From positions 186,001 through 250,000 of the forward strand of contig NZ_JBHSMA010000005.1 in the NCBI RefSeq assembly GCF_042655385.1: a stretch of 64,000 bases of DNA. The letters run 5' to 3'. The DNA is from Larkinella bovis (GTDB taxonomy: Bacteria > Bacteroidota > Bacteroidia > Cytophagales > Spirosomataceae). Below are positions 9,410 through 17,900 of this stretch, piece after piece. A model generated the notes under the pieces. It had not been told where the DNA came from, ran no database searches, and saw only the letters and a list, made by a program, of their open reading frames with translations. Positions within the stretch are counted from its first letter, which is position 1. Every line of letters begins with the position of its first letter. A program made the position numbers and the translations under genes.

Positions 9410-11734
9410 TTAGGTTTTCGTAATGGTTTCTTCCAGATTATAAATGGTGGAAACCACGCGCATTAAAGCCGCCAGCTTCGTTCGGTCGATCGTTTCGGGA
9501 ACGGGGTATTCTCCCACGGCCAGCGCTTTGTCGGCCACCGGTTTTTTAATTTCCCGGGCTTCTTTTTCGTAGTAGGCCGTCAGCATCTCCACTTCTTTTT
9601 CCCGGGGTTTGCGACCCACGATCAGGCGAAATGCCTTGGTGATTTTGTCCCGGGCATCGGTCTTTTCCTGCAACAGTCGGGCGGCCAGCACGCGCGACGC
9701 TTCCAAAACCGTCGGGTCGTTCATCATCACCAACGCCTGCAACGGCGTGTTGGTCCGGAGCCGTTTAACTTCGCATAAATCCCGGTTGCTGGCGTCGAAA
9801 ATCGCCATCGATGGGGGCGGCACCGTCCGTTTGATCAGCGTGTACATGCCCCGGCGGTACAGTTTGGGACCGTGATCCTGCATATAGGTCGAGAGCAGCC
9901 CCCGGCCCGATGTGGCCCCTTCCCACAAACCCGCCGGTTGATACGGTTTCACGCTGGGGCCGCCAATGCTCCGGTTGAGCAAACCGCTGCTCGACAAAAC
10001 GAGGTCTTTGACAAATTCGGCATGAATCCGGTAGCGGGGGCCGCGCGCCAGGTAGATATTATCGGGATCGGCTTTGAGTTTTTCGGGTGAAAGCACCGCC
10101 GATTGCCGGTACGTGGCCGAGGTGACCATTTGTTTCACCAGTCGTTTGACGTCCCAGTTGTGGCTCATAAAATCAACGGCCAGCCAGTCGAGCAATTCGG
10201 GATTGGTCGGCAAATCCCCCTGCATCCCGAAATCGCCGGACGTTTTGACGATGCCTTTCCCGAAAAACTCCTGCCAGAGCAGGTTGACGTAGACGCGGGC
10301 CGTCAGGGGGTTTTTAGGGTCAAACAGCCACTGGGCAAGACCCAGGCGGTTTTTGGGATATTTCGGATTAAAAGGTAAAATGGCTTCGGGCGTGCCAACG
10401 GTCACTTCATCCCCCGGCGCGTCGTAGTTGCCCCGTTTCAGAATGTAGGTTTTACGGATCGTATCCGGGTCCATATCGCCCATTACCGAGACGATCAGCC
10501 GGTTGGTGTCCGGTTTGTTGACGAACGTCAGAATATTCTTCACATCGTCGTCACTGATTTCCATGAGCGGTTTTTTTGCGTAGGTTTCCGGGCCGCCAAT
10601 TACCGACTCAATCCCGACCTCCTTGACGTTGTTGAAGAACGCGAACAGCCGGTAATATTCCTTCTGCGAGAACGGGTCGTACTTATGGTCGTGGCAGTGC
10701 GCGCATTCCATCGTGACGCCGAGTAGCCCCTTGCCGAACAAATCCGTCCGGTCGGTGACGTACATGATCCGGTATTCTTCCGGAATCACCCCGCCTTCTT
10801 CCGTGATTTTGTGGTTGCGGTTAAAACCCGTCGCCAGCAGTTGCTCTTTCGTTGAACCGGGCAGTAAATCGCCCGCCAGCTGCCAGGTGACAAAATCGTT
10901 GTAGTGCATGTTTTTATTGAACGCGTGGATCACCCAGTCGCGCCAGGGCCACTGCGTCCGGTAGCCGTCGTCCTGGTAGCCGTGCGAATCGGCGTACCGG
11001 GCCAGGTCGAGCCAGTGCAGGGCCATTTTTTCGCCGTACGCCGGGTTTTTCAGCAGTTGATCGACGGCTTTTTCGTAAGCGTTCGGGCTGTTGTCGGCCA
11101 GAAACCGGTCCATCATTTCCAGCGTCGGCGGTAGGCCGGTCAGGTCCAGGCTCACCCGCTTCAGCAGCCGTTCTTTGTCGGCTTCCTCGTTGGGCGACAG
11201 CCCTCGCTGTTCCTGTTGGTGCAGAATGAAATAATCGATCTCGTTTTTGGGCCAGTCCGTTTTATCAACCTCCGGCAGGGCCGGTTTTTTCGGCGGCACA
11301 AACGCCCAGTGTTTTTCGTATTTCGCGCCCTGTTTGATCCACTTCTCGATCAGCCTGATTTCACGCTGCGTGAGTTTGAGATTCGAGGAGGGTGGGGGCA
11401 TCAGCAGGGAGGTGTCCTGGGTGGTGATGCGCAGAAAAGCCTGCGATAATTCCGGTTTTCCGGCCACCAGCGCGTGGGCCGTCGGGTTTTCTTCCAGGGC
11501 TTTGAAGGCGCTTTCGGCTACGTCGAGCCGTAAACCGGCTTCACGTTTGTTGGCGTCCGGGCCGTGACAGGCCAGGCATTTATCGGAAAGAATGGGCCGG
11601 ATATCAAAGTTGTAACTGACCACATCCGGTAGTTTTGCTTCATCGGCCCCGCTGGTCGAATCCGTGTTGCAGGCCTGGAAGGCATAGAAAATGCCAGCAA
11701 GAACGCCCATCAAATAATAGGATCGGTTCAGCAT
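9410..11734 (-). CDS. PSCyt1-DUF1549-DUF1553 cytochrome lipoprotein
   Basis: A lipobox F-Q-A-C puts the lipidated cysteine at residue 22. The PSCyt1 domain follows, with haem motif C-L-A-C-H at 53-57 and an MPPPSSNLKLT segment near 112. DUF1549 runs from about 165 to 370 and contains a second haem-type motif, C-A-H-C-H, at 344-348. DUF1553 covers about 450-740, including RVYVNLLWQEFFGKGIVKTSGDFG. Members of this family pair with DUF1501 proteins and are thought to act in oxidative breakdown of complex carbohydrates, though no reaction is firmly established. The protein lacks the extra LamG or PSCyt3 modules of longer Planctomycete relatives. It is the first gene of the apparent operon running through the DUF1501 and cytochrome/LRR genes. 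Confidence 0.88.
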   Translation of the reverse strand: MLNRSYYLMGVLAGIFYAFQACNTDSTSGADEAKLPDVVSYNFDIRPILSDKCLACHGPDANKREAGLRLDVAESAFKALEENPTAHALVAGKPELSQAFLRITTQDTSLLMPPPSSNLKLTQREIRLIEKWIKQGAKYEKHWAFVPPKKPALPEVDKTDWPKNEIDYFILHQQEQRGLSPNEEADKERLLKRVSLDLTGLPPTLEMMDRFLADNSPNAYEKAVDQLLKNPAYGEKMALHWLDLARYADSHGYQDDGYRTQWPWRDWVIHAFNKNMHYNDFVTWQLAGDLLPGSTKEQLLATGFNRNHKITEEGGVIPEEYRIMYVTDRTDLFGKGLLGVTMECAHCHDHKYDPFSQKEYYRLFAFFNNVKEVGIESVIGGPETYAKKPLMEISDDDVKNILTFVNKPDTNRLIVSVMGDMDPDTIRKTYILKRGNYDAPGDEVTVGTPEAILPFNPKYPKNRLGLAQWLFDPKNPLTARVYVNLLWQEFFGKGIVKTSGDFGMQGDLPTNPELLDWLAVDFMSHNWDVKRLVKQMVTSATYRQSAVLSPEKLKADPDNIYLARGPRYRIHAEFVKDLVLSSSGLLNRSIGGPSVKPYQPAGLWEGATSGRGLLSTYMQDHGPKLYRRGMYTLIKRTVPPPSMAIFDASNRDLCEVKRLRTNTPLQALVMMNDPTVLEASRVLAARLLQEKTDARDKITKAFRLIVGRKPREKEVEMLTAYYEKEAREIKKPVADKALAVGEYPVPETIDRTKLAALMRVVSTIYNLEETITKT

Positions 11735-11862
11735 ATTTAGTTAGAAATAATTCAGGTTTAGGAAATCGGTAAGGAATAGTGCGCCGGCAATTGCCGCAAA
11801 ACAGCAGGTAAGTGAATTAAAACAGACGGTCAGGAATCATATGAAATGGCCGGATAGTGATG

Positions 11863-12798
11863 TTATTTCATAAAATTAGCCAAATTTTCTTTAGTTACCA
11901 ACTGAAACGGAATCAGGATTTGTTTCTCATAGGGTTGGCCGTTGGCAATTTTGATGGCGGTTTCGATGGCTTGGGCACCCTGCTGCTCGGCATTCTGGAA
12001 AACCGTGGCGTCGAGTGTTCCCTTCTGAACAGCCTGCAACGCGTCGGGAATGGCGTCGATGCTGACCACCAAAACCTTATCCTTCAGACCGGCATCGGTC
12101 AGGGCCTTCACGGCACCCAGGCCCATCTCGTCGTTCTGGGCAAAAACCGCGTTGATGGTGTTGCCGTACGACTGAATCCAGTTTTCCATCAGCGACATGG
12201 CTTTGGCGCGATCCCATTCGGCGGTCTGATGGGCCATCAGTTTCAGGCCCGGATACTGCTTCAGGACTTCGCGGGCGCCCTGCTCGCGTTTGATCTGGGC
12301 GGCCTGTCCCATGTATCCGTGCATCATCAGGATATTGCCTTTGCCACCCAGTTTTTCGGCAATGAATTTCATGGCAATCCGCGCCGATTCCACGTCGTCG
12401 GAACCGATGAAGGCCGTTGGTTTGGCCGTGGTTTCGGAGTTGACGTTGATGATTGGAATGTTGGCGGCCAGGGCCTTCGTGACGGCGGGCGAGCTGGCTT
12501 CGACTTCGCAGGGATTCATGATGATGGCATCAACGCCCTGCGCAATGAAGCTCTCGATCTGCTCGATCTGTTTCAGGGCCGACCGCTCGGCATCGACCGT
12601 AATCAGTTCGACGCCCGACTCCTTTGCTTTTTTCTCGATTTCGTCGTTGACGTTGACGATGAATTCGTTCTGCATGCTGAGCATGGAGACGCCCACGGTC
12701 AGTTTTTTTTCACCATTTTCCCCCGATGAGGACTGGTTACAACTGATTAAAACACTGGTAACAAGAAAAGGGAGGGAATAAAAAATACTGCGTTTCAT
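11863..12798 (-). CDS. Sugar ABC transporter substrate-binding lipoprotein (RbsB-like)
   Basis: A periplasmic-binding-protein type 1 fold of the ribose/galactofuranose class. The lipobox L-I-S-C places the acylated cysteine at residue 20. Family segments are VGVSMLSMQNEFIVNVNDEIEK, QIESFIAQGVDAIIMNP near 100, NDEMGLGAVKAL and VVSIDAIPDALQAVQKGTLDATV. It captures a sugar in the periplasm for the permease and ATPase encoded just upstream (20-base gap to the permease). It is the last gene of the transporter operon. The binding pocket cannot be read for sugar identity, so ribose is only one option; inositol, allose or a keto-sugar would fit the neighbouring enzymes. Confidence 0.92.
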   Translation of the reverse strand: MKRSIFYSLPFLVTSVLISCNQSSSGENGEKKLTVGVSMLSMQNEFIVNVNDEIEKKAKESGVELITVDAERSALKQIEQIESFIAQGVDAIIMNPCEVEASSPAVTKALAANIPIINVNSETTAKPTAFIGSDDVESARIAMKFIAEKLGGKGNILMMHGYMGQAAQIKREQGAREVLKQYPGLKLMAHQTAEWDRAKAMSLMENWIQSYGNTINAVFAQNDEMGLGAVKALTDAGLKDKVLVVSIDAIPDALQAVQKGTLDATVFQNAEQQGAQAIETAIKIANGQPYEKQILIPFQLVTKENLANFMK

Positions 12799-12817
12799 AC
12801 CTGATTATTGGGGTCGG

Positions 12818-13804
12818 TTATCCGTTCTTTTGTTGATTCATACTATCCAAAACCACCGCGCCGATGATGATAATCCCCATCACGACCTGCTGGTAATACG
12901 AGGTGACATTCATCAAATCCAGGCCGTTGCTGATGACACCGATGAGCAGCGCCCCGATCAGGGTGCCGGTCATCGTGCCGGTACCGCCGGACGTGCTGGT
13001 GCCTCCGATAATGGCGGCCGCAATGGCGTCGAGTTCGAACCCGGCGCCCGCGTTGGGCTGGCCCGTGGTGATGCGGGAGGTGAGCAAAATGCCGGCCAAA
13101 GCCGCCAGTCCTCCGCAGAGCGTGTACACCACCATTTTGACTTTGTTCAACTGAATGCCGGAGGCTTTGGCGGCCTGTTCGTTTCCGCCCACGGCGTACA
13201 TATAGCGGCCCAATACGGTTTTGCGGAGCAGTACCGAGCAGATGACGAAGAAAACAAGCAGGATGATAATGGGCGTCGGAATGCCCAGAACCTGACCACC
13301 GCCAATGAAGTTGAAGGAGTCCGAAAGGTTCGAAATCGGACGGCCTTTGCTCAGAATCAGCGCCAGGCCGCGGCCAATGGTCATCGTGCCCAGCGTAACG
13401 ATGAACGGCGGCACGTTACTTTTGGTGATCACCAGACCGTTGAAAGCTCCCAATAGTAAGCCTGCCGCGAGTCCCGCCAGCACCGGCACAATAACCGGGT
13501 AGGTGTCCGGGTGCGCAAACATGGCTGCTACCACGCCCGTTACGGCCACCGTGGAGCCGATGGACAGATCGATGCCGCCCGTGATGATGACAAACGTAAC
13601 GCCAAACGCCAGCAGGGCATTAATGGAAACCTGGGTCACGATGATCATCAGGTTGGAAACCGTCAGAAACCGGGGGGTCAGCAGGGAAAGAACGACGCAA
13701 ATGGCGAAGAAGGCAATTAAAAGACCGTATTGCCCCAAGCCACGCAGGCGGGTTCGGGACGGTTGAGCGGGGGTGGTAGGTTCGGGTGTAAAAACGGTTT
13801 TCAT
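12818..13804 (-). CDS. Sugar ABC transporter permease (RbsC-like)
   Basis: A hydrophobic BPD_transp_2 permease of eight to ten membrane segments that forms the inner-membrane channel for the sugar bound by the downstream lipoprotein. Typical segments are FVIITGGIDLSIGSTVAVTG near residue 75, PPFIVTLGTMTIGRGLALILSKG near 135, YAVGGNEQAAKASGI near 205 and GGTSTSGGTGTMTGTLIGALL near 270. The ATG at 13804 was chosen over a TTG three codons earlier. The gene starts 19 bases after the ATPase gene and is co-directional with it, consistent with translation from one message. Confidence 0.93.
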   Translation of the reverse strand: MKTVFTPEPTTPAQPSRTRLRGLGQYGLLIAFFAICVVLSLLTPRFLTVSNLMIIVTQVSINALLAFGVTFVIITGGIDLSIGSTVAVTGVVAAMFAHPDTYPVIVPVLAGLAAGLLLGAFNGLVITKSNVPPFIVTLGTMTIGRGLALILSKGRPISNLSDSFNFIGGGQVLGIPTPIIILLVFFVICSVLLRKTVLGRYMYAVGGNEQAAKASGIQLNKVKMVVYTLCGGLAALAGILLTSRITTGQPNAGAGFELDAIAAAIIGGTSTSGGTGTMTGTLIGALLIGVISNGLDLMNVTSYYQQVVMGIIIIGAVVLDSMNQQKNG

Positions 13805-13823
13805 TCGGGTCAATCAAACGTAA

Positions 13824-15317
13824 TTAGTGATGCACCGCGTAGTGCATAATCGTTTCCTGCGTGGCCTCTTCCTTGCTCAGCAGGGCGGTTTGCCGGCCCT
13901 GCGACAGCACCAGAATCCGGTCGCTGAGGCCCAGGATCTCGGGCAGTTCGGACGAAATCATAATGACGGCGATCCCGTCGGCTACCAACTGGTTAATTAA
14001 TTTATAAATTTCGGATTTCGCTCCAATGTCAATGCCGCGCGTCGGTTCGTCGAGAATCACCAGGTCCGGCGATGATAGCAAAACTTTCGCGATGACGACT
14101 TTCTGCTGGTTGCCACCACTTAAAAACTGGACTTTCTGGTCAGGTCCGGCGGTTTTGATGTGCAGGTCGGTAATCATCCGGGCGGCCGTTGCCGCTTCGC
14201 TTTTGTCCTGTATGAATGGCCCTTTGGTATGATCCGACAGACTGCCCAGCGTGATGTTGTGCTTCACCGACAGGGCGGGAATAAACCCCAGGCCTTTACG
14301 GTCTTCGCTAACATAACCAATTCCGTGCTGAATGGCATCCTGTGGCGACTTGATCCGCAGCGGTTTTCCTTTTAAATAAATCTCGCCCTCATCGAACGGG
14401 TCCAGCCCGAAGATGGCGCGGGCAATTTCGGTGCGCCCGGCCCCCATCAAACCCGCCAGCCCCAGCACCTCACCAGCGTGGACCTCAAAACTGATATCGG
14501 CAAACTTGCCGTTTCGGCGCAGGTTGCGGACCGACAGGATTTCTTCGCCTTTTTGCGCGACGGTTTCGGGGAATAAACTATCAATTTCGCGGCCCACCAT
14601 CATTCGGATGAGCGCAGTATTGTCCAGCTCGGCGGCTGGTTGGGTGGCGATGTACTTGCCATCCCGCAAAACCGTAATGGTATCGGAGATGGTAAATATT
14701 TCGTCCATTTTGTGGGAAATATAAATGATGGCGACGCCCTTTTGTTTCAGATCGCGGATAAGGCCGAACAGCGTGGCAACCTCCTTGTCGGAGAGGGCGG
14801 AGGTCGGTTCGTCCATGATGATTACCTTGGCGTTGTTCGAAATGGCTTTGGCGATCTCCACCATCTGCATTTCGGCCACACTCAGGTATTTCATGGGGGT
14901 CGTGGGCGAAATCAGGACGCCCATTTGGGTCAGCAGCGCACCGGCTTCCTCATTCAGTTTCTTTTCGTCGATCCAGCTAAACAACCCACCCCGGTTTTCG
15001 CGACCGAGAAAGATGTTTTGGGCCACCGTCAGCTCCGGCACCACCAGCAATTCCTGATGAATCATGGAGATGCCTCTTTTCAACACCTCGCCGACGGCCT
15101 GGCTCTTTAACGCCTGGCCTTCAAAGAAAATCTCGCCCACATCCGGCTGGTACAGGCCGACCAGAATTTTCATGAAGGTCGATTTCCCCGCGCCGTTTTC
15201 GCCCATCAGTGCATGAACCTCGCCTTTCCGCAGGTCCAGCTGTACCCCGTCCAGCGCTTTCACGCCCGAAAAGGTTTTGGTCAGCCCGCGAACGGTAAGA
15301 ATGAAATCCTGATTCAT
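13824..15317 (-). CDS. Sugar ABC transporter ATP-binding protein (RbsA-like)
   Basis: A double ABC ATPase of the RbsA/MglA class, 497 residues, the usual size. Domain 1 has Walker A GENGAGKS at 39-46, an altered signature LSVAE at 145-149 and Walker B VIIMDEP at 165-171. Domain 2 has the degenerate P-loop LMGAGRTE near 290, which is normal for this family, and the canonical signature LSGGNQQK at 399-406 followed by ILDEPTRGID. It powers uptake through the permease encoded 19 bases downstream. It is the first gene of the three-gene transporter block; a hairpin separates it from the dehydrogenase gene upstream. Confidence 0.94.
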   Translation of the reverse strand: MNQDFILTVRGLTKTFSGVKALDGVQLDLRKGEVHALMGENGAGKSTFMKILVGLYQPDVGEIFFEGQALKSQAVGEVLKRGISMIHQELLVVPELTVAQNIFLGRENRGGLFSWIDEKKLNEEAGALLTQMGVLISPTTPMKYLSVAEMQMVEIAKAISNNAKVIIMDEPTSALSDKEVATLFGLIRDLKQKGVAIIYISHKMDEIFTISDTITVLRDGKYIATQPAAELDNTALIRMMVGREIDSLFPETVAQKGEEILSVRNLRRNGKFADISFEVHAGEVLGLAGLMGAGRTEIARAIFGLDPFDEGEIYLKGKPLRIKSPQDAIQHGIGYVSEDRKGLGFIPALSVKHNITLGSLSDHTKGPFIQDKSEAATAARMITDLHIKTAGPDQKVQFLSGGNQQKVVIAKVLLSSPDLVILDEPTRGIDIGAKSEIYKLINQLVADGIAVIMISSELPEILGLSDRILVLSQGRQTALLSKEEATQETIMHYAVHH

Positions 15318-15349
15318 GATCGGTTAAAAAACGAATTTCGGGATAAACA

Positions 15350-15377
15350 ACAGCCCACGGTTAAAACCGTGGGCTGT
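15350..15377 (-). terminator. Strong hairpin between dehydrogenase and ABC ATPase genes
   Basis: A perfect inverted repeat (CAGCCCACGG and its complement plus flanking A/T, loop of about six bases) lies 19 bases after the dehydrogenase stop codon. On the minus strand it is followed by a weak T-rich stretch. It could be an attenuating terminator or a REP-like intercistronic hairpin. Confidence 0.5.
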
Positions 15378-15396
15378 CCATTGGGATGATGGGATG

Positions 15397-16560
15397 CTAT
15401 TTCTCGGTCCACTCGACGCCGGTATCCTGCCAGCTTTTTGATTTGGCAGAGTTGATAACGGCTTCGCAGACTTTCTGGGTTTCCAGGGCATCTTTGAACG
15501 TGGGGTTGCAAGGCTCACCGGTTTCCAGGCTTTTCAGGAAATCAGCCACCTGGTGCACAAAACCGTGCTCGTAGCCAATACCCAGACCCGGTACCCACCA
15601 CTTGTCCATGTACGGCTGATCACCGTCCGTGACGTGGATTGAGCGCCAGCCGCGTACGACCGACTCGTCCCGGTGGTCGAAGTACTCCAGGCGGTTCAGG
15701 TCGTGCAGATCCCAGCGAATCGAAGCGTTTTCACCGTTGATCTCCAGCGTGTACAACGCTTTGTGACCCCGGGCGTAGCGGGTCGATTCGAACAGACCCA
15801 GTGAACCATTTTCGAAGTGGCAATGGAAAATACAGGCGTCGTCGATGCCCACTGGTTGCACTTTACCCGTAATGGCGTGCATCCGTTCTTTCACAAACGT
15901 TTCGGTTACGGCCGATACATCCGTGATCCCGCCGTTGATCCACATGGCCGTATCGATACAGTGAGCCAGCAAGTCGCCCGTTACGCCTGAACCGGCCGCT
16001 TCTACGTCCATCCGCCAGGTACCCGTACCACCCTGCGGAACGTCGGCGTTGATGGTCCAGTCCTGCAAAAAGTTGGCGCGGTAGTGGAAAATGCGGCCCA
16101 GTTTGCCGGAAGCCACGATTTGCTTCGCCAGCGTCACGGCGGGCAGACGGCGGTAGTTGTACCAAACCGTATTTGCCACCCCTGCTTTTTCAACGGCTTC
16201 GACCATTTTCTCGCCTTCGGCCAGATTGCGGGAGAGCGGTTTTTCGCAGAGAATCATTTTGCCGGCGGCAGCCGCGGCCATGGCGATTTCGGCGTGGGTA
16301 TCGTTCGGGGTACAGATGTCAACGGCATCGATGTCGTCGCGGGCGATCAGGGCTTTCCAGTCGGTTTCAATGGATTCGTAGCCCCATTGGTCGGCAAATG
16401 CCTGCACTTTCTCGGCGTTGCGCGAACAAACCGCCTTCAATACCGGCGTATATTCCAGTTCAGGGAAAAAATTAGGTACGCGCTTATATCCATTGGAGTG
16501 GGTACGGCCCATAAAACCGGTTCCGATCAGTCCAATTCGTATTTCTTTTTTAGCTGCCAT
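15397..16560 (-). CDS. Gfo/Idh/MocA family oxidoreductase
   Basis: An NAD(P)-dependent sugar or polyol dehydrogenase, probably cytoplasmic (no signal peptide). The Rossmann motif G-T-G-F-M-G lies at 13-18, and the family's E-K-P motif, with the lysine used in hydride transfer, at 106-108 (LCEKPLSRN). The C-terminal alpha/beta domain contains the GVTGDLLAHCIDTAMW segment with the conserved aspartate and histidine. It lies between the sugar isomerase gene and the transporter genes, so it probably oxidises or reduces the imported sugar, perhaps at C3 given the DUF1080 gene in the same cluster. The exact substrate cannot be read from sequence. Confidence 0.92.
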   Translation of the reverse strand: MAAKKEIRIGLIGTGFMGRTHSNGYKRVPNFFPELEYTPVLKAVCSRNAEKVQAFADQWGYESIETDWKALIARDDIDAVDICTPNDTHAEIAMAAAAAGKMILCEKPLSRNLAEGEKMVEAVEKAGVANTVWYNYRRLPAVTLAKQIVASGKLGRIFHYRANFLQDWTINADVPQGGTGTWRMDVEAAGSGVTGDLLAHCIDTAMWINGGITDVSAVTETFVKERMHAITGKVQPVGIDDACIFHCHFENGSLGLFESTRYARGHKALYTLEINGENASIRWDLHDLNRLEYFDHRDESVVRGWRSIHVTDGDQPYMDKWWVPGLGIGYEHGFVHQVADFLKSLETGEPCNPTFKDALETQKVCEAVINSAKSKSWQDTGVEWTEK

Positions 16561-16565
16561 TAGTT

Positions 16566-16719
16566 CAGTTTATGGTTTAAGGTTCATAGTTTAAGGTTTA
16601 CGGTAGTCGGTTTATGGTTTACAGTTTACGGTTTTCGGTAGCTGAAGCAGGCAACTCTCTGAATGCGTCAGCTACCGAAAACCGTAAACTGTAAACCATA
16701 AACTATAAACCATAAACTA
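16566..16719. repeat. Long intergenic palindrome A
   Basis: A perfect 35-bp inverted repeat (16610-16644 with 16669-16703) closes a 24-base loop; arms are built from GTTTA-GGTTTA-type units. Outer imperfect copies extend it to the stop codon TAG of the isomerase gene, which forms its edge. The element fills almost the whole gap. Related elements occur at 17762 and 20202, sharing GCGTCAG in the loop region. Confidence 0.9.
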
Positions 16720-17748
16720 CTCTGTCCAACCGTGTTGGTTACGGACTTTGATCATCGCGGCCAGGATGTCGTTCCAGGTCTGTTGTTTATACATGACCTC
16801 GTTCGGGAACATACAGCCATCCCAGCAGATGTGTTTGAACGCTTTGGTGAGGTTGCCGTTTTCGTCGCGCAGCCAGAAACCAGCGTCTTTTGTGATATCG
16901 AGTTTACCATTCGGATCGGTGGCCAGACAGTGACGACCGGTTTTGTCGTGCGAGCCGGTTCCGTGTACGGTTCCGTCGTTCTGCGCTACGTGGAAGTCGA
17001 TGGTCCAGGGACGCAGGGCGCTGGTCAGCTTTTTCAGCCCTTCTTCCAGGGTAGCCCGGTCGCTCCACTCGAAATCTTCGGGCAGAATCCGGTCTTCGGG
17101 GCTGTTGTAGCCCAGCAAATACAGGAAGGTGTGCGACATATCGGCCTGGAAGCCCATGTTTGGCCGATCTACCGCTTCCAGCGTGTCGATCATCGCCCGC
17201 CAGCTGTGCATACCGCCCCAGCAGATTTCGCCTTCAGCCGCCAGCTTCTCGCCGTATTCGGCGGCTACGTCGCAGGCTTCCCGGAAGGTATCGGCGATAA
17301 TCTTAGTGTTACCCACGGGATCTTTCGCCCAGGTTTCCGGCGAACTGGCCGAGTCGATCCGGATCACGCCGTACGGACGGATACCGATTTCGCGCAGGTA
17401 CTGGCCGTACTGACAGGATTTGCGAACCATGTCGACAAACACGGCGCGGTCTTCCTTGCTGCCCAGCACCGGTCCACCCCAGATTGGGGCCACCAGCGAA
17501 CCAATGACGAGGTTATGAGCCGCGACTTTATCAGCCAGTTTTTTGGCTCCTTCCCTGGGGTCATTGATGTCGATGCTGGGATCGAATAAACCAACGTCGA
17601 CACCATCGAACTTAACGCCGTCGACTTCCGCAGCCGCCGTCAGTTCGAGCATCGTATCAATCGGAATCAGGGGTTCAGAATCAGGTCCTTTTCCCACGAC
17701 GCCCGGCCAGGTGGCGTTGTGGAGCTTGGGGAAATTATTCGTGCTCAT
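16717..17748 (-). CDS. Sugar phosphate isomerase/epimerase-like TIM barrel
   Basis: A xylose-isomerase-like TIM barrel (AP endonuclease 2 superfamily), 343 residues, no signal peptide. Candidate metal ligands are in LAAEGEICWGGMHSW (E near 170), GFQADMSHTF (D and H near 202-205) and IDFHVAQNDG (H near 253). Relatives isomerise or epimerise sugars or keto-sugars. It lies in the sugar cluster between the dehydrogenase and the cupin genes, which suggests it acts on their product or substrate. Its TAG stop is flush with palindrome A, and palindrome B begins 13 bases before its ATG. The reaction is inferred only at superfamily level. Confidence 0.85.
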   Translation of the reverse strand: MSTNNFPKLHNATWPGVVGKGPDSEPLIPIDTMLELTAAAEVDGVKFDGVDVGLFDPSIDINDPREGAKKLADKVAAHNLVIGSLVAPIWGGPVLGSKEDRAVFVDMVRKSCQYGQYLREIGIRPYGVIRIDSASSPETWAKDPVGNTKIIADTFREACDVAAEYGEKLAAEGEICWGGMHSWRAMIDTLEAVDRPNMGFQADMSHTFLYLLGYNSPEDRILPEDFEWSDRATLEEGLKKLTSALRPWTIDFHVAQNDGTVHGTGSHDKTGRHCLATDPNGKLDITKDAGFWLRDENGNLTKAFKHICWDGCMFPNEVMYKQQTWNDILAAMIKVRNQHGWTE

Positions 17749-17761
17749 GTTGGAATTTTGG

Positions 17762-17900
17762 TTTAAGGTTTTAGAAGTGGTGGCGGTATACGGTTTCCAG
17801 TTTTCGGTGGGCTGGCGCGTTCCTATCCGGCGTTAGCCAGCGTGCGTCAGTCCCGGCGGAGAACCGCACCGTAAACCGAAAACCGTATACCGGAAACTAT
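17762..17900. repeat. Long intergenic palindrome B
   Basis: An imperfect palindrome. A 13-bp perfect pair (17784-17796 with 17880-17892) flanks an inner pair GCTGGC/GCCAGC (17811-17816, 17836-17841). Its loop carries GTGCGTCAG as in element C. Its edge overlaps the TAG stop codon of the cupin gene at 17897. Confidence 0.75.
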
